Assembly (NCBI GenBank): GCA_963729165.1
Contig: CAVSMM010000010.1
Span: 1-64,000, forward strand
Length of the DNA: 64,000 nt
From: JACCZX01 sp963729165
Lineage (GTDB): Bacteria > Pseudomonadota > Gammaproteobacteria > Burkholderiales > Burkholderiaceae_F
Direction: 5' to 3'
A program made the translations under genes and the position numbers. Below, piece after piece: positions 1-10,303 of this stretch. Position 1 is the stretch's first letter, and each line of letters starts with the position of its first letter. The notes under the pieces were generated by a model, which was not told the origin of the DNA, ran no database searches, and worked only from the letters and a program-made list of their open reading frames with translations.

Positions 1-111
1 TCGCTTCGCTTGTAAAGGACTTCGACACTCTGGGAACCCAGCTCCTACCCGGGCACTTCCGTCGAATTGCCAAACAGGCAGTAAGCAGGCGCGGCGACGA
101 CAGGAGTTCAG
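1..111. other. left edge, no gene recognised
   Basis: This edge stretch lies downstream of the 3' end of the minus-strand DUF1353 gene. One plus-strand frame is open from base 3 to a TAG near 131, but it has no start inside the window, no motif I recognise, and it overlaps the DUF1353 gene. I cannot say whether it is the tail of a gene from outside the window. Confidence 0.3.
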
Positions 112-650
112 TTACGACGCTAGCGGCAGGGTAGATCGGTAGTCGCGCCACACGACTTCCGGTCCGAAGTCCAGTGCTGTCTCGGGAACGATTCGGATCA
201 GGCCACGTTGCCGTTCGTCGGTGTTGTTCAACCACGGTTGACCGCCGCCTAAGCGAACTCCCTCATAGATTGCGATGCGCTGGCCGGAGTCGGCACTCGA
301 CTCTTTCATTGCGATCATCAGAAGATTGTCGGCCTGCTCGCGCGAGCAGTGCTGGGTCCAGTACAAGTAGTCGTGAACAATGGCCGCTTTGCTATAACGG
401 CCGTGCGCGGACAAACCGAAGGACCAGAACGCCTGAGGAATACTGCAAAGTCCGTGACAAAGCCTTTAGGCACGACGATCACGGTGGATGTCTGGCCGAT
501 CTGATAGCGGAGGTTCTCCATCAGCACCCAGTCTCTGTTGTCGGCGAATGGCTTAAGAACAGGCGCGGGTATGGGCTGCTGACCCGCGGCCGATAAACAA
601 CAGACGACGGCGGCTGCGATCGCAATCGGCATCGACGCTCTTGTCTTCAT
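112..650 (-). CDS. exported DUF1353 family protein, split by a frameshift
   Basis: The start is the ATG at 650, behind a strong GGAGG Shine-Dalgarno sequence. The first 23 or so residues form a signal peptide (MKTRASMPIAIAAAVVCCLS then AAGQQ). The sequence reaches VPKGFVTDFA, the hallmark of DUF1353, then leaves the frame near 430-450. The other frame continues with HGRYSKAAIVHDYLYW, the second conserved DUF1353 stretch, and ends at 112. Rejoined, the protein has about 180 residues. DUF1353 proteins are small, of unknown biochemical function, and often phage- or envelope-associated. The signal peptide suggests a periplasmic form here. The family assignment is firm; whether the break is a sequencing error or real decay cannot be told from this copy. 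Confidence 0.8.
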
Positions 651-764
651 GGCCCCTCCGGATCGTGAACGCTGACCCCGAGTTTAGGATGGACCACATT
701 GCGCCGGCAAGCCTGCGTTGGCAAGAACCAGGATGGGTGATCGTGTCCATTAGCCCTTAACTTC

Positions 765-2258
765 ATGCAGAAGTTGATGACACCCCGTCTGGCGCTTCGC
801 AATATCACCAAGCGCTACCCAACGGCGAGTGCCAACGATTCAGTTTCGCTCGACGTAATGCCCGGCGAAATCGTTGCGCTGCTCGGCGAGAACGGCGCGG
901 GAAAGAGCACATTGATGAAGGTCGTGTGCGGCGTGACGCGGCCTGATGCCGGGACAATCGCGGTCGATGGGGCGATGGTCGAAATCGACAGTCCGCGTCG
1001 CGCGCGCTCGCTTGGCATCTCAATGGTGTTTCAGCAGTTTGCGCTGTTCGATTCACTCAGTGGGCTGCAGAACATCGCGCTCGGTCTGCCTCCAACAGCG
1101 ATCGCGGCGATGGAATCGCGCGTTGTCGAACTCGCAGCTCGCTATGGCCTTGAGATCGACTGGGCGCGGCATGTGCACGATCTCTCGGTAGGAGAGCGGC
1201 AACGGATCGAGATTCTGCGGGCGCTGTTGAGCGACCCGCGGTTGTTGATTCTCGACGAGCCGACGTCCGTGCTGACGCCACAGGCGGTCGATCGATTATT
1301 TGACACGTTGCGCCAATTGTCCGACGGGGTGTCAGCATCATTTTCATCAGCCACAAGCTGCACGAAGTTCGCAGTCTCGCGACTCGTTGCGTGGTGATGC
1401 GTGCCGGCAAAGTCGTCGCCGAGGTCGATCCACGAACGCAATCGGACGCTAGCTTGGCGCAACTGATGCTCGGAGGCGAACCGCCGATCATTGCAACGCG
1501 CGAATCGCCAGCTGGAGCAAATGGCGCTCGAAATTCGACGTCTCAACATTCCGGGCCTGGATCAAGCGATGACTTGAAGGACGTGTCGTTCGACGTGCGA
1601 AGCGGCGAGATCGTCGGGATCGCGGGCATATCGGGCAATGGTCAACAGACTTTGATGGCAGCACTGGCCGGCGAGCTGCTCGTTGAGCCGGATGCGATTT
1701 GGTTCTTAGTCAGCCGATGGGTCGGTTGGGAACGGCGCAGCGGCGCGCGCTGGGTTTGCGTTATGTCCCCGAGCAGCGATTGGGTCACGCGGCTGTCAGC
1801 GGCATGACGCTTGACGAGAATGCGTTGCTCACCGATGTGACGCTGCAATCCAGTTCGGTCTTGAACATCACACGCGCGCGCACGGCCGCTGCAGAAATAT
1901 TGCAGCGATTTCGCGTGCACGCGGCCACTGATCAGAAGATCGAAACGCTATCCGGCGGCAATCTGCAGAAATTCATCGTCGGCCGAGAGGTACTGCCCGA
2001 GCCGCGTGTGCTGTTGCTCGATCAGCCGACATCGGGCATTGACGCAGGATCTGCTGCATCGATTCGAAAATGAAATGCTTGCGTTGCGCTCGGCAGGATG
2101 CGCCATTTTGATGGTGTCGGAAGACATCGACGAGCTATATGAAGCTCGCGGATCGACTGATCGTGATTGCCGGTGGCCGCGTATCGCCGCCGCGGGCGAC
2201 GCGCGAAATAACCAAGGCCGAGCTCGGCCGCTTGATGGCAGGGAGTTGGAAACTTTGA
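765..2258 (+). CDS. BMP-type ABC importer, tandem ATP-binding subunit (frameshifted)
   Basis: This is a double-domain ATPase of the sugar/nucleoside importer type (RbsA/YufO-like). Domain 1 shows Walker A GENGAGKST, signature LSVGERQR and Walker B LLILDEPTS; an FISHKLHEV motif follows after a frameshift near 1330. Domain 2 shows GIAGISGNGQQTL in place of a strict Walker A, as usual in this family, then LSGGNLQKF and LLLDQPTSGID. Three further breaks lie near 1710, 2050 and 2150. The rejoined reading ends at the TGA at 2256-2258, giving about 498 residues, close to the family's usual length of about 510. The ATG at 765 is used; the one at 777 is an alternative. Two permeases and a substrate-binding lipoprotein follow in the same direction, so it should power uptake of a nucleoside, base or related solute. 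The specific substrate is not visible. Confidence 0.9.
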
Positions 2259-2291
2259 CACGAATCGCTACAACCGCGCGGAGCGCGTCGG

Positions 2292-3364
2292 ATGAGTTCA
2301 TGGAAGCTCGTTCCGCGCGCGACGCCGTCGCGCCGATGGATATGGCTCTCGCCGCTCGTCGCGATTGCCCTGACGTTGCTCGCAGGCTGCGCGCTGTTCG
2401 CGGCATTAGGCAAGAAGCCCTATCGACGGATTGAGCATTTTCATTGTCGCGCCGTTGACGAGTGTGCGCGGCTTGCAGGAGCTTGCATTAAAAGCGACAC
2501 CGTTGGTGTTGTGCGGCTTGGGGCTTGCCCTGTGCTTTCGTACCAACGTTTGGAACATCGGTGCCGAGGGACAGCTAATTGCTGGCGCAATTGTTGGAGG
2601 CGGCGTTGCATTGCTCGCGACACCCGAGTCACCGCGCATCTGGTTCGTCGTGGGTTCTGTTGGCTCGATGGTCGGAGGCGCACTCTGGGCTTCGATCACC
2701 GCATGGTTGCGCGATCGTTTCAACGCCAACGAGATTCTCGTGAGTTTGATGTTGGTGTACGTCGCTCAGCAGTTGATCTCCTGGCTCGTACAGGGACCTT
2801 GGCGCGATCCGATGGCTATGGGTTTCCGCAGACCGAGCTATTTGCAGTGGCGGCCCGTGTGCCGCTCCTGTTCGACGGCGCGCGGTTAAATATTGGTGTT
2901 GCGTTGCGCTGCTGACTGCGGCTGCGATCTGGTGGATGCTCGCGCGCAGCGTGCTCGGATTTCAATTGAAAGTAGTCGGCCTTGCCCCACGTGCCGCGCG
3001 CTATGCCGGCTTTTCGAGCCACCGTTCTCTGTGGATCGCGTTGTTGATTTCGGGCGCGCTCGCTGGACTGGCAGGAGGCCTTGAAGTCGCGGGACCCATC
3101 GGTCAGCTCACAGGAACAATTTCGCCCGGCTACGGCTTCGCGGCAATCATCGTTGCATTCGTCGGACGCTTGCATCCCGTCGGAGTGATATTGGCGTCGC
3201 TGGCGATGGCACTGTTTTACATCGGCGGCGAGCTTGCACAATCGCGTCTCGGTTTGCCGTCGGCACTCACCGGTGTCTATCAAGGACTGTTGTTGTTCTT
3301 CCTGCTGGCGTGCGACACGTTGGTTAACTATCGCGTGCAGGTAGTTCGTCCGACGGTGGCGTGA
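2292..3364 (+). CDS. BMP-type ABC importer permease 1 (frameshifted)
   Basis: This is an inner-membrane permease of the BPD_transp_2 (branched-chain/ribose/nucleoside) family. It begins MSSWKLVPRATPSRRW, followed by several hydrophobic segments. The diagnostic stretch FRTNVWNIGAEGQLIAGA lies near residue 80, and NANEILVSLMLVY corresponds to the conserved cytoplasmic loop. Breaks near 2425, 2820 and 2910 split the gene. The rejoined product has about 357 residues, normal for the family, with at least eight membrane spans. It lies 33 bases after the ATPase gene and its stop overlaps the likely start of permease 2, so the genes are probably co-translated. It forms the translocation channel with permease 2. 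Confidence 0.88.
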
Positions 3365-3382
3365 TGGACGAAGCTTGCATCG

Positions 3383-4285
3383 TTGATCGCGCTCACGATG
3401 AATGCAGGTACGCCATTGTTACTGGCCGCGCTTGGCGTTGTGATCAATGAGCGCAGCGGCGTCGTCAATCTCGGCACCGAAGGAATGATGCTGGTGGCGG
3501 CAGTCGTCGGCTTCGCGACCACGCTGCACACGGGGCAGTACTGGCTCGGTTTCGTTGCGGGAGCGACGGCCGGCATCGCGCTCGCGCTGCTCTTCGCGCT
3601 GCTTGCGGTGGGTTTGCTGACGAATCAATTCGCAACCGGCCTGGCGTTGTCGCTGTTCGGCGCAGGGCTGTCGGCATTCATCGGACTTTCTCTGCAGGGC
3701 GATTCGCTGCCGCCGAGAATTTCCGATGGAGTGCCGATGCTGCGCGATGTTCCGTTCATCGGCCCGGCATTGTTCGCACAGCACTGGCTCGTTTACTTGT
3801 CTCTGGCACTGACGGCGGCGGTCGCATGGTTCCTGTTCCGTACTCGCGGCGGTTTGATCCTGCGCGCGGTCGGCGAATCGCCGGACGCTGCGCATGCACT
3901 TGGTCATCCCGTACGAGCGATTCGCTTTGCGTCACTGGCATTCGGCGGTGCATGTGCGGGCTTCGCGGGCGCGTATCTGTCGACGATTTACACGCCTCTA
4001 TGGTCCGAGGGAATGGTTGCGGGGCGCGGATGGATCGCACTGGCACTGGTGACGTTTGCGACGTGGCGGCCCGGGCGTGTGCTGCTCGGTGCGTACTTGT
4101 TTGGCGGCGTGACGATGTTGCAGTTCTATTTGCAGGGGCAGGGCGTCGAAGTGCCCGCACAATGGCTGGCGATGACGCCCTATGTCGCGACGATCGTCGT
4201 GCTTGCGTTGATCTCGCGCAACCCGCGCTGGATTCGCTTCAACATGCCCGCATCTCTGGGCAAGCCGTTCAGTCCGAACGCGTGA
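3383..4285 (+). CDS. BMP-type ABC importer permease 2
   Basis: This is the partner permease of the same importer and is almost intact. The conserved N-terminal block GTPLLLAALGVVINERSG and VVNLGTEGMMLV identify the YufQ-like subfamily. About eight hydrophobic spans can be counted in 300 residues. The in-frame start here is a TTG at 3383. An ATG at 3364-3366 overlaps the upstream stop in another frame (TGATG), and the family normally has a few more N-terminal residues. The true start is therefore probably 3364, with one base missing in between. Permease 1 lies upstream and the substrate-binding lipoprotein downstream. Confidence 0.9.
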   Translation: MIALTMNAGTPLLLAALGVVINERSGVVNLGTEGMMLVAAVVGFATTLHTGQYWLGFVAGATAGIALALLFALLAVGLLTNQFATGLALSLFGAGLSAFIGLSLQGDSLPPRISDGVPMLRDVPFIGPALFAQHWLVYLSLALTAAVAWFLFRTRGGLILRAVGESPDAAHALGHPVRAIRFASLAFGGACAGFAGAYLSTIYTPLWSEGMVAGRGWIALALVTFATWRPGRVLLGAYLFGGVTMLQFYLQGQGVEVPAQWLAMTPYVATIVVLALISRNPRWIRFNMPASLGKPFSPNA

Positions 4286-4324
4286 GGCGGTCCCGTAGAC
4301 TCGCGCATCGACATTCAGAGGTTG

Positions 4325-5454
4325 ATGATGCGAGCGTTTGCAAGTTGGGTAGCGGTGGCCACGGCGGTTGGGCTGTCCGCCGGCTGCGGTAAAAAAGGAA
4401 GACGCAGCTCCGAAGGTTGAGCCGGTGAAATCGGTCGGTCGGCTGCACCTGAGCCACTGAAAGTCGGCTTCGTCTACGTCAGTCCGGTGGGCGATGCAGG
4501 CTGGACGACTCAACACAACGCCGGCCGCGAGCAAATGGAGAAAGCCCTGGGTGCGAAGGTCAGCACATCATTCGTCGAAAAAGTGCCGGAGGGCGCGGAC
4601 GCCGAGCGTGTGATTCGCGATCTTGCGCAGCAGGGCCACAAGCTGATCTTCACGACATCTTTTGGATTCATGAATCCGACGCTGAAAGTGGCGGAGGAAT
4701 TCAAGGATGTGAAGTTCGAGCACGCGACCGGATACAAGACCGCGCCCAACGTCAACACTACAACGCACGCTTCTACGAGGGACGATATCTTGCCGGCATG
4801 ATCGCCGGCAGGATGAGCAAGACCGGCACGCTGGGCTACGTCGGCGCGTTTCCGATTCCGGAAGTTCTGCAGGGCATCAACGCCTTCATGCTCGGCGCGC
4901 GTGCCACCAATCCGAAAGCGCAGCTGCGCGTCGTTTGGATCAATACCTGGTACGACCCCGGCAAAGAGCGTGACGCCGCGAATACTTTGATCGCGCAAGG
5001 CGCCGATGTCGTCACGCACCACACGGATTCGACCGCCGTCGTTGCCGCTGCGGAAGAAAAGAGAAAGAGGGCGGTGGCGTACCACTCCAACATGGCGAAA
5101 TTTGGCCCGAATGCTCAGCTGGTGGCAGTGACGCATCACTGGGGCGACTACTACACGCAACGTATGCAAGCGGTACTCGACGGCAAGTGGTCGGTGGCGC
5201 CAGTCTGGGGCGGAATGAGGGAAGGGTTCATTCGGTTGCAAGGGTTGGCCGATAACTTGCCGCCGGAACTTGTTGAAGCGGTGAAAGTCCGACAGGACGA
5301 GATCCGCGCTGGAAAATTTCACCCGTTCACTGCGCCGATCAAGACCAACACCGGCAAGGAAATTCTGGCGTCAGGTTCGCTCACGGACGAGCAGCTCGGT
5401 GCAATGAACTATTACGTCGAGGGCGTGATCGGCAAAGTGCCGGTTGGCAAATAG
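4325..5454 (+). CDS. BMP family ABC transporter substrate-binding lipoprotein (frameshifted)
   Basis: This is the periplasmic solute receptor of the importer. It starts at one of two adjacent ATGs (4325 or 4328). A short hydrophobic signal ends in a lipobox-like LSAGC, so it is probably a lipoprotein. Breaks occur in the run near 4390 (AAAAAAGG), near 4430 and near 4765. After rejoining, the Bmp domain is clear: KVGFVYVSPVGDAGW, FTTSFGFMNP, NARFYEGRYLAGMIAG, GYVGAFPIPEV and ADVVTHHTDST. These match the PnrA/Med family, which binds purine nucleosides or simple sugars. The gene closes a four-gene importer operon; the FtsX-type permease starts 15 bases later. Confidence 0.9.
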
Positions 5455-5469
5455 GAACGTGCTGAACAA

Positions 5470-7971
5470 ATGAACCTGAAGCGCTTGCTTGCGCAGTCGC
5501 TGCGCATGACATCGCGAGACTGGCGGGCGGGAGAATTGCGCCTGCTGGCAGCGGCGCTTGTCGTTGCAGTGGCAGCAGTCACCAGCGTCGGCTTCCTTGT
5601 CGATCGAATCCGGCTTGGGCTCGAGCGCGACGCAACCCAGCTTCTTGGCGCGGATCTCGTGCTGAGCTCGGACACTCCGATCGATATCGATAGCGTTGGC
5701 CGGTCGAAAGCGGCATTGCAGGTTGCGCACACGGTCACGTTTCCCAGCATGGCGATCAGTGCCACCGATGCCGATCGCAGCGCACTGTCGGCAGTCAAAG
5801 CCGTGTCGCCGGGATATCCGCTGCGCGGCACGTTGCGCATTGCGGACGCGGTGGGTCAGGCAGACCGGGCGACACGCGAAATTCCTGCGCGCGGCGAGGT
5901 GTGGGTCGATGGCCAGTTACTGCAGCAGATCGGGGCTTCCACCGGCGACGCGCTAAAGCTCGGCGAGAAAACATTTCGCATCGGCAAGGTGATTGCGATC
6001 GAGCCCGATCGTGGCACGCAGTTCATCAACTTTGCGCCGCGCGTGATGCTGAACATCGACGACCTTGCGGCGACGCAGCTGATTGCGAACGGAAGTCGCG
6101 TCACGTATCGACTATTGGTCGCAGGCGAGCGGCCGGCCGTCAGGACTTACTCAGAGGTTTTGCAGAAGAACCTTCAGCGCGGGCAACGTATTGAAACGCT
6201 CGAGGGAGGTCGGCCCGAGATGCAGCGCACGCTCGATCGCGCCGAGCGATTTCTCGCGTTGGTCGCATTGCTGGCAGCGATGATCGCAGCGGTGGCGGTT
6301 GCGGCTGCAGCGCGCCGCTTTTCGCTGCGCCACCTGGATTCGTGCGCAATGATGCGCTGCCTAGGGTTGGCGCAGGCGGACATCTTTCGATTGTTCGCGC
6401 TCGAGTTTTTAATTATCGGTCTTGCGGCTTGCGTTGCCGGTATGGCGCTTGGTTACGCGACCCATTATGTGTTGTTGAATGCGCTGGGTTCGCTGATCAG
6501 AACCTCGCTGCCGCAGCCTTCCTTGCTCCCGGGCGCGCAGGGTTTTGCGTGCGGACTGGTTCTGTTGCTTGGATTCGCCTTACCTCCCTTGGCGCAGCTG
6601 CGCCATGTTCCACCGCTGCGCGTGCTGCGCAAGGACGTCGGTCTTCCAACCGGTCGCGTGGCGCTCGGTTATCTGGCGGGGCTGATCGGCTTTTTCGCGC
6701 TTCTGCTGTGGTCGTCAAACGATCTGAAAATCGGCAGCCTGACGGCGGGCGGCTTTGCAGCCGGATTGGTCGTTTTCTCATTGGTTGCATGGCTTGTCCT
6801 CAAACTACTTGCGCCATTGCGAGGGCTGACTGGCAAGCTCGGCATCTCGTGGCGCTTTGCAGTGGCGGCGGTGCAAAGACGCCCGGTGGCAACCATCATT
6901 CAACTGGTTTCGCTTGCAGTTGGGCTGATGGCGTTGTTGCTGCTGACCGTGACGCGTACAGATCTGGTCGATGCATGGCGCCAGGCGGCGCCGCCCGACG
7001 CGCCAAATCGATTTGTGGTCAACATTCAACCCGACCAAGCCGCCGCAGTCGGGGCGCTGCTGAGCGCTGCGGGCGTCGACGCGCCTTTGCATCCGATGAT
7101 TCGCGGTCGGCTGATCGAGATCAACGGCAAAAAGGTCGGGCCCGAGTCGTATACGGGCGATCGCGCGCAACGTCTGGTTGATCGCGAATTCAACCTGTCG
7201 TACATGGCCGATGCGCCGTCGCACAACCGCATCACAGCCGGGCGGTGGTTCAGCGACGGCAGCAACGAGCTGTCGATCGAGGAGGGCATCGCCGAGACTC
7301 TTGGCATCAAGCTTGGCGACACGCTGAAGTTCGATATTGCCGGCCAAGTGGTCACCGCACGTGCGACCAGTCTGCGCAAGGTCAATTGGGATTCGATGCG
7401 CGCGAATTTCTTCGTCATCATGCCGCCGTCATTGTTGAAAGAGATGCCGGCGAGCTTCATCAGTGCGTTTCATCTGCCGGCGTCGCAAGCGAATGTCACC
7501 GGCGAATTGCTGCAGCAGTTTCCGAATCTGACGGTGATCGACATGACTGCCGTGTTCCGGCAAGTGCAGGGGGTCATCGATCAGGTGATTGCCGCCGTCG
7601 AGTTTCTGTTTGTGTTTACCTTGGCGGCGGGAGTGCTCGTTCTGTACGCAGCGCTTGCGTCAAGCCGCGACGAAAGAGTTCGCGAAGCGGGCTTGTTGCG
7701 CGCTCTCGGTGCGTCGCGACGCCAGCTTTCGCGGGCACAAATTGCCGAGATGCTGTGCGTCGGTGGCCTGGCGGGACTGTTGGCGGCGATTGGCGCCAGT
7801 GCCGTCGGCTGGACACTCGCCAAGTATGGCTTCGAGTTCGAGTACCGAATCTCACCATGGGTGTTCCTCGTTGGGATTGCCGGCGGCTCGGCGGCCGCAC
7901 TGATTGGTGGCTGGTTCGGATTGCGCGGAGTTCTGAAAACTCCGCCGCTGGCCACACTGCGTGAGGCGTGA
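5470..7971 (+). CDS. ybbP: YbbP-type FtsX-domain ABC permease, 833 residues
   Basis: This intact large permease belongs to the MacB/FtsX superfamily. Residues 1-50 hold the first membrane helix (WRAGELRLLAAALVVAVAA), followed by an extracytoplasmic domain to about residue 255. A core of FtsX helices spans about 255-480, a second periplasmic domain about 510-690, and the last three helices about 700-820. Two FtsX units in one chain, together with the N-terminal pattern, fit YbbP, which in E. coli works with the ATPase YbbA. No YbbA-like ATPase is present in this window, so the partner must lie elsewhere. The gene follows the BMP importer by 15 bases but is not part of that transporter type. 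No frameshift was seen in 2.5 kb. Confidence 0.85.
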   Translation: MNLKRLLAQSLRMTSRDWRAGELRLLAAALVVAVAAVTSVGFLVDRIRLGLERDATQLLGADLVLSSDTPIDIDSVGRSKAALQVAHTVTFPSMAISATDADRSALSAVKAVSPGYPLRGTLRIADAVGQADRATREIPARGEVWVDGQLLQQIGASTGDALKLGEKTFRIGKVIAIEPDRGTQFINFAPRVMLNIDDLAATQLIANGSRVTYRLLVAGERPAVRTYSEVLQKNLQRGQRIETLEGGRPEMQRTLDRAERFLALVALLAAMIAAVAVAAAARRFSLRHLDSCAMMRCLGLAQADIFRLFALEFLIIGLAACVAGMALGYATHYVLLNALGSLIRTSLPQPSLLPGAQGFACGLVLLLGFALPPLAQLRHVPPLRVLRKDVGLPTGRVALGYLAGLIGFFALLLWSSNDLKIGSLTAGGFAAGLVVFSLVAWLVLKLLAPLRGLTGKLGISWRFAVAAVQRRPVATIIQLVSLAVGLMALLLLTVTRTDLVDAWRQAAPPDAPNRFVVNIQPDQAAAVGALLSAAGVDAPLHPMIRGRLIEINGKKVGPESYTGDRAQRLVDREFNLSYMADAPSHNRITAGRWFSDGSNELSIEEGIAETLGIKLGDTLKFDIAGQVVTARATSLRKVNWDSMRANFFVIMPPSLLKEMPASFISAFHLPASQANVTGELLQQFPNLTVIDMTAVFRQVQGVIDQVIAAVEFLFVFTLAAGVLVLYAALASSRDERVREAGLLRALGASRRQLSRAQIAEMLCVGGLAGLLAAIGASAVGWTLAKYGFEFEYRISPWVFLVGIAGGSAAALIGGWFGLRGVLKTPPLATLREA

Positions 7972-8026
7972 GCGGTCGGGTATTTGCCTTGCTCGTGCTC
8001 GCTGATCACTTGATGGAGATCCGCAG

Positions 8027-8941
8027 ATGGCCGAGCAACTCGATGAAGCACTCGACACCAGCACATCCAAGCCTTTAAAAGAACCGAAGCCGCCGTTCAA
8101 GAAGCAGCAGCAACAACCACCGGGGCTCGAGTCCGAGCTGGATCCAGCGCCACGCTTCGAAGCGCAGCGCTACAAGGCAGCGGGAAAACTTGAAGGCCAG
8201 GTTGCGTTGATCACCGGCGGCGACTCCGGAATTGGGCGAGCTGTTGCGGTGCTGTACGCGCGCGAGGGCGCCGACGTTGCGATCGTCTATTTGCCTGAGG
8301 AGCAATCCGATGCTGAAGACACGCGTGCCTTCGTCGAAGCAGAGGGGCGCGTCTGCGAATTGATGCCTGGCGACCTGGTGGATGCCGCATTTTGTGACGA
8401 AGTCGTTGAGCGCACGGTAGGGGCGTTCGGGCGGCTCGATATCCTGGTTTCCAATGCGGCTCAGCAAAGCAGCAAGAAGCTCGAGGAACTTGAAGACGAC
8501 GATCTGGAGCGCACGTTTCAAACCAACATCTTTGCCTACATGCGGCTTGCGCGGGCTGCATTGCGCCACATGAAGCCCGGCGCGGCCATCATCGCAACCA
8601 GTTCAGTCACCGGCATCCGCGGCTCGAAGGAGATGCCGGACTACTCGGCTACCAAAGGCGCAATCAATGCATTTACAAAAACGCTTGCGATGGAGTTGGT
8701 CGAACGCCAGATCCGGGTAAATGCCGTCGCGCCCGGCCCAGTGTGGACGCCGCTCAATCCGGCTGACACAGGAGCCACTGCCAAAGAAGCCGCGGAGTTC
8801 GGATCCGACAGTCCGATGAAACGTCCAGCGCAACCCGAAGAACTGGCACCAGCCTATGTCTTCCTCGCGTCCAACGCCGATTCGTCTTACATCACTGGAA
8901 CAGTGCTGCAGGTAATGGGAGGCGAGACCACCGGAGGCTAG
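8027..8941 (+). CDS. SDR family oxidoreductase (YghA-like)
   Basis: This 304-residue short-chain dehydrogenase has a charged 45-residue N-terminal extension typical of the YghA/YhdG group. The cofactor motif TGGDSGIG lies at about residues 63-70, the NAA motif near residue 146, and the catalytic Tyr/Lys pair in YSATKGA near 205. Serine lies upstream in TSSVTG, so the Ser-Tyr-Lys triad is complete. It is a cytosolic NAD(P)-dependent enzyme; the substrate cannot be read from the sequence. Group members are often stress-associated. The start is ATG at 8027, and a stem-loop follows the stop. Confidence 0.88.
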   Translation: MAEQLDEALDTSTSKPLKEPKPPFKKQQQQPPGLESELDPAPRFEAQRYKAAGKLEGQVALITGGDSGIGRAVAVLYAREGADVAIVYLPEEQSDAEDTRAFVEAEGRVCELMPGDLVDAAFCDEVVERTVGAFGRLDILVSNAAQQSSKKLEELEDDDLERTFQTNIFAYMRLARAALRHMKPGAAIIATSSVTGIRGSKEMPDYSATKGAINAFTKTLAMELVERQIRVNAVAPGPVWTPLNPADTGATAKEAAEFGSDSPMKRPAQPEELAPAYVFLASNADSSYITGTVLQVMGGETTGG

Positions 8942-8947
8942 TAGAAG

Positions 8948-8980
8948 CCGCTTTTCGCGCGGGCGCGCTGGGAAAAGCGG
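8948..8980 (+). terminator. stem-loop after the SDR gene
   Basis: CCGCTTTTC (8948-8956) pairs with GAAAAGCGG (8972-8980), giving a perfect 9-bp stem around a 15-base GC-rich loop. No T-run follows, so it is at best a weak or Rho-assisted terminator, or an mRNA 3'-end stabiliser, between the SDR gene and rmuC. Confidence 0.35.
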
Positions 8981-9006
8981 GCTCGCCGCGCCCGTATCAT
9001 CGCGGC

Positions 9007-10272
9007 ATGATCGAAGTCATCGCCGTGGTGCTCGCTGCGGCACTTTTAGTTTCACTTCTCGGGTTGTACGTAGCAGTACGTGGGCGTCGGGATGCAGCGG
9101 TGTATTCGCGTCTCGATGCGCTGCTGCACGACAACGAGCGGCTCGAACGAGAGCTTCGCGCTGCCGTCGACACGACCGCAGGGCAGATGCGGCTCGAAAC
9201 GGGCACACGTCTAAGCGAGCTGCAGTCGCACCTGGTCCAGCAGATGACCGGCTTGACCGGACTTCAGGGGCAGCAGCTCGCCGATCTGACACGCCGCATA
9301 CAACTCGATCTCGGCGAAGTGCGTGGCACGCTGCATTCGCAGCTGACCAGTCTGCAGCAGGGCAACGAGCGCAAGCTCGACCAGATGCGCGAAACGGTCG
9401 AAGAGAAGTTGCAGACGACGCTGGAGGCTCGTCTCGGCGAATCGTTTCGAATGGTGTCCGAGCGGCTCGAACAGGTACACAAAGGGCTCGGCGAAATGCA
9501 GGCGCTCGCCTCCGGCGTCGGCGACCTGAAGCGCATGCTGACCAATGTGAAGTCGCGCGGTACCTACGGCGAGGTGCAGCTTGCCGCGCTGCTCGAGCAA
9601 GTGCTGCTCGTCGATCAGTACGCGCGCAACGTTGCGACGCGCCCGCATTCGACAGAGCGCGTCGAGTTTGCAGTGCGCATGCCGGGCCGGGACGGTTCGA
9701 TCTGCTGGCTGCCGATCGATGCGAAGTTTCCGGTCGAGGATTACGACCGGCTGCTGGCCGCAGTGGAGCTTGGCGATGCGGTCGCCCTTGAAGCCGCGGG
9801 CAAAGCGCTGGAGCGAAGCATCAAGGTCCAGGCGCGGATGATCCGCGAGAAATACGTCGAGTCGCCGCACACGACTGATTTCGCGATCATGTTCCTGCCG
9901 ACCGAAGGATTGTTTGCCGAAGTTCTGCGCCGACCGGGCCTGGCCGATCACCTGCATCGCGAGTGCCGCACGGTGGTCGCCGGTCCGACCACGCTGTTCG
10001 CGATGCTCAATTCGCTGCAGATGGGATTTCGAACCCTTGCGCTCGAGCAGCGGTCGGCCGAGGTGTGGCAAGTGCTCGGCGCGGTGAAGACCGAGTTCGG
10101 CAAATTCGGCGAAGTGCTGGCAACGCTGCATCGCCAGCTGCTGACCGCATCCGACACGATCGATTCGGCCCAGCGCCGTTCGATGCAAATGAGTAAAGCG
10201 TTGAAATCGGTCGAGGCGCTGCCTCCCGAACAAGCTGCGCAGCTGCTGCCCTCGACGCGCGCTGACAATTGA
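9007..10272 (+). CDS. rmuC: DNA recombination protein RmuC
   Basis: This 421-residue protein has one N-terminal membrane helix (VIAVVLAAALLVSLLGLYVA). Next comes a long coiled-coil region (about residues 35-170) and then the RmuC nuclease-like domain with SRGTYGEVQLAALLEQVL, DAKFPVEDY and the FLPTEGLFAEVL block. RmuC limits recombination-associated inversions at short inverted repeats and belongs to the PD-(D/E)XK-like superfamily; the DAKFP motif supports this. The gene is intact and of usual length. It is preceded by a stem-loop and followed by a 109-base gap with two small hairpins. Confidence 0.93.
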   Translation: MIEVIAVVLAAALLVSLLGLYVAVRGRRDAAVYSRLDALLHDNERLERELRAAVDTTAGQMRLETGTRLSELQSHLVQQMTGLTGLQGQQLADLTRRIQLDLGEVRGTLHSQLTSLQQGNERKLDQMRETVEEKLQTTLEARLGESFRMVSERLEQVHKGLGEMQALASGVGDLKRMLTNVKSRGTYGEVQLAALLEQVLLVDQYARNVATRPHSTERVEFAVRMPGRDGSICWLPIDAKFPVEDYDRLLAAVELGDAVALEAAGKALERSIKVQARMIREKYVESPHTTDFAIMFLPTEGLFAEVLRRPGLADHLHRECRTVVAGPTTLFAMLNSLQMGFRTLALEQRSAEVWQVLGAVKTEFGKFGEVLATLHRQLLTASDTIDSAQRRSMQMSKALKSVEALPPEQAAQLLPSTRADN

Positions 10273-10303
10273 CCCCATGGCATGGCGTTTGCCTGTTTCT
10301 CTT

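Noticed and set aside
765..2258. Programmed frameshifting in the ABC ATPase gene
   Set aside because: Four shifts within one gene, at different sequences and in mixed directions, do not look like a programmed site. Consensus error is simpler.
9211..10278. 355-residue open frame antisense to rmuC
   Set aside because: It lies entirely opposite an intact, well-conserved rmuC gene, has no recognisable domain and is rich in His/Arg/Gln, as high-GC shadow frames are.
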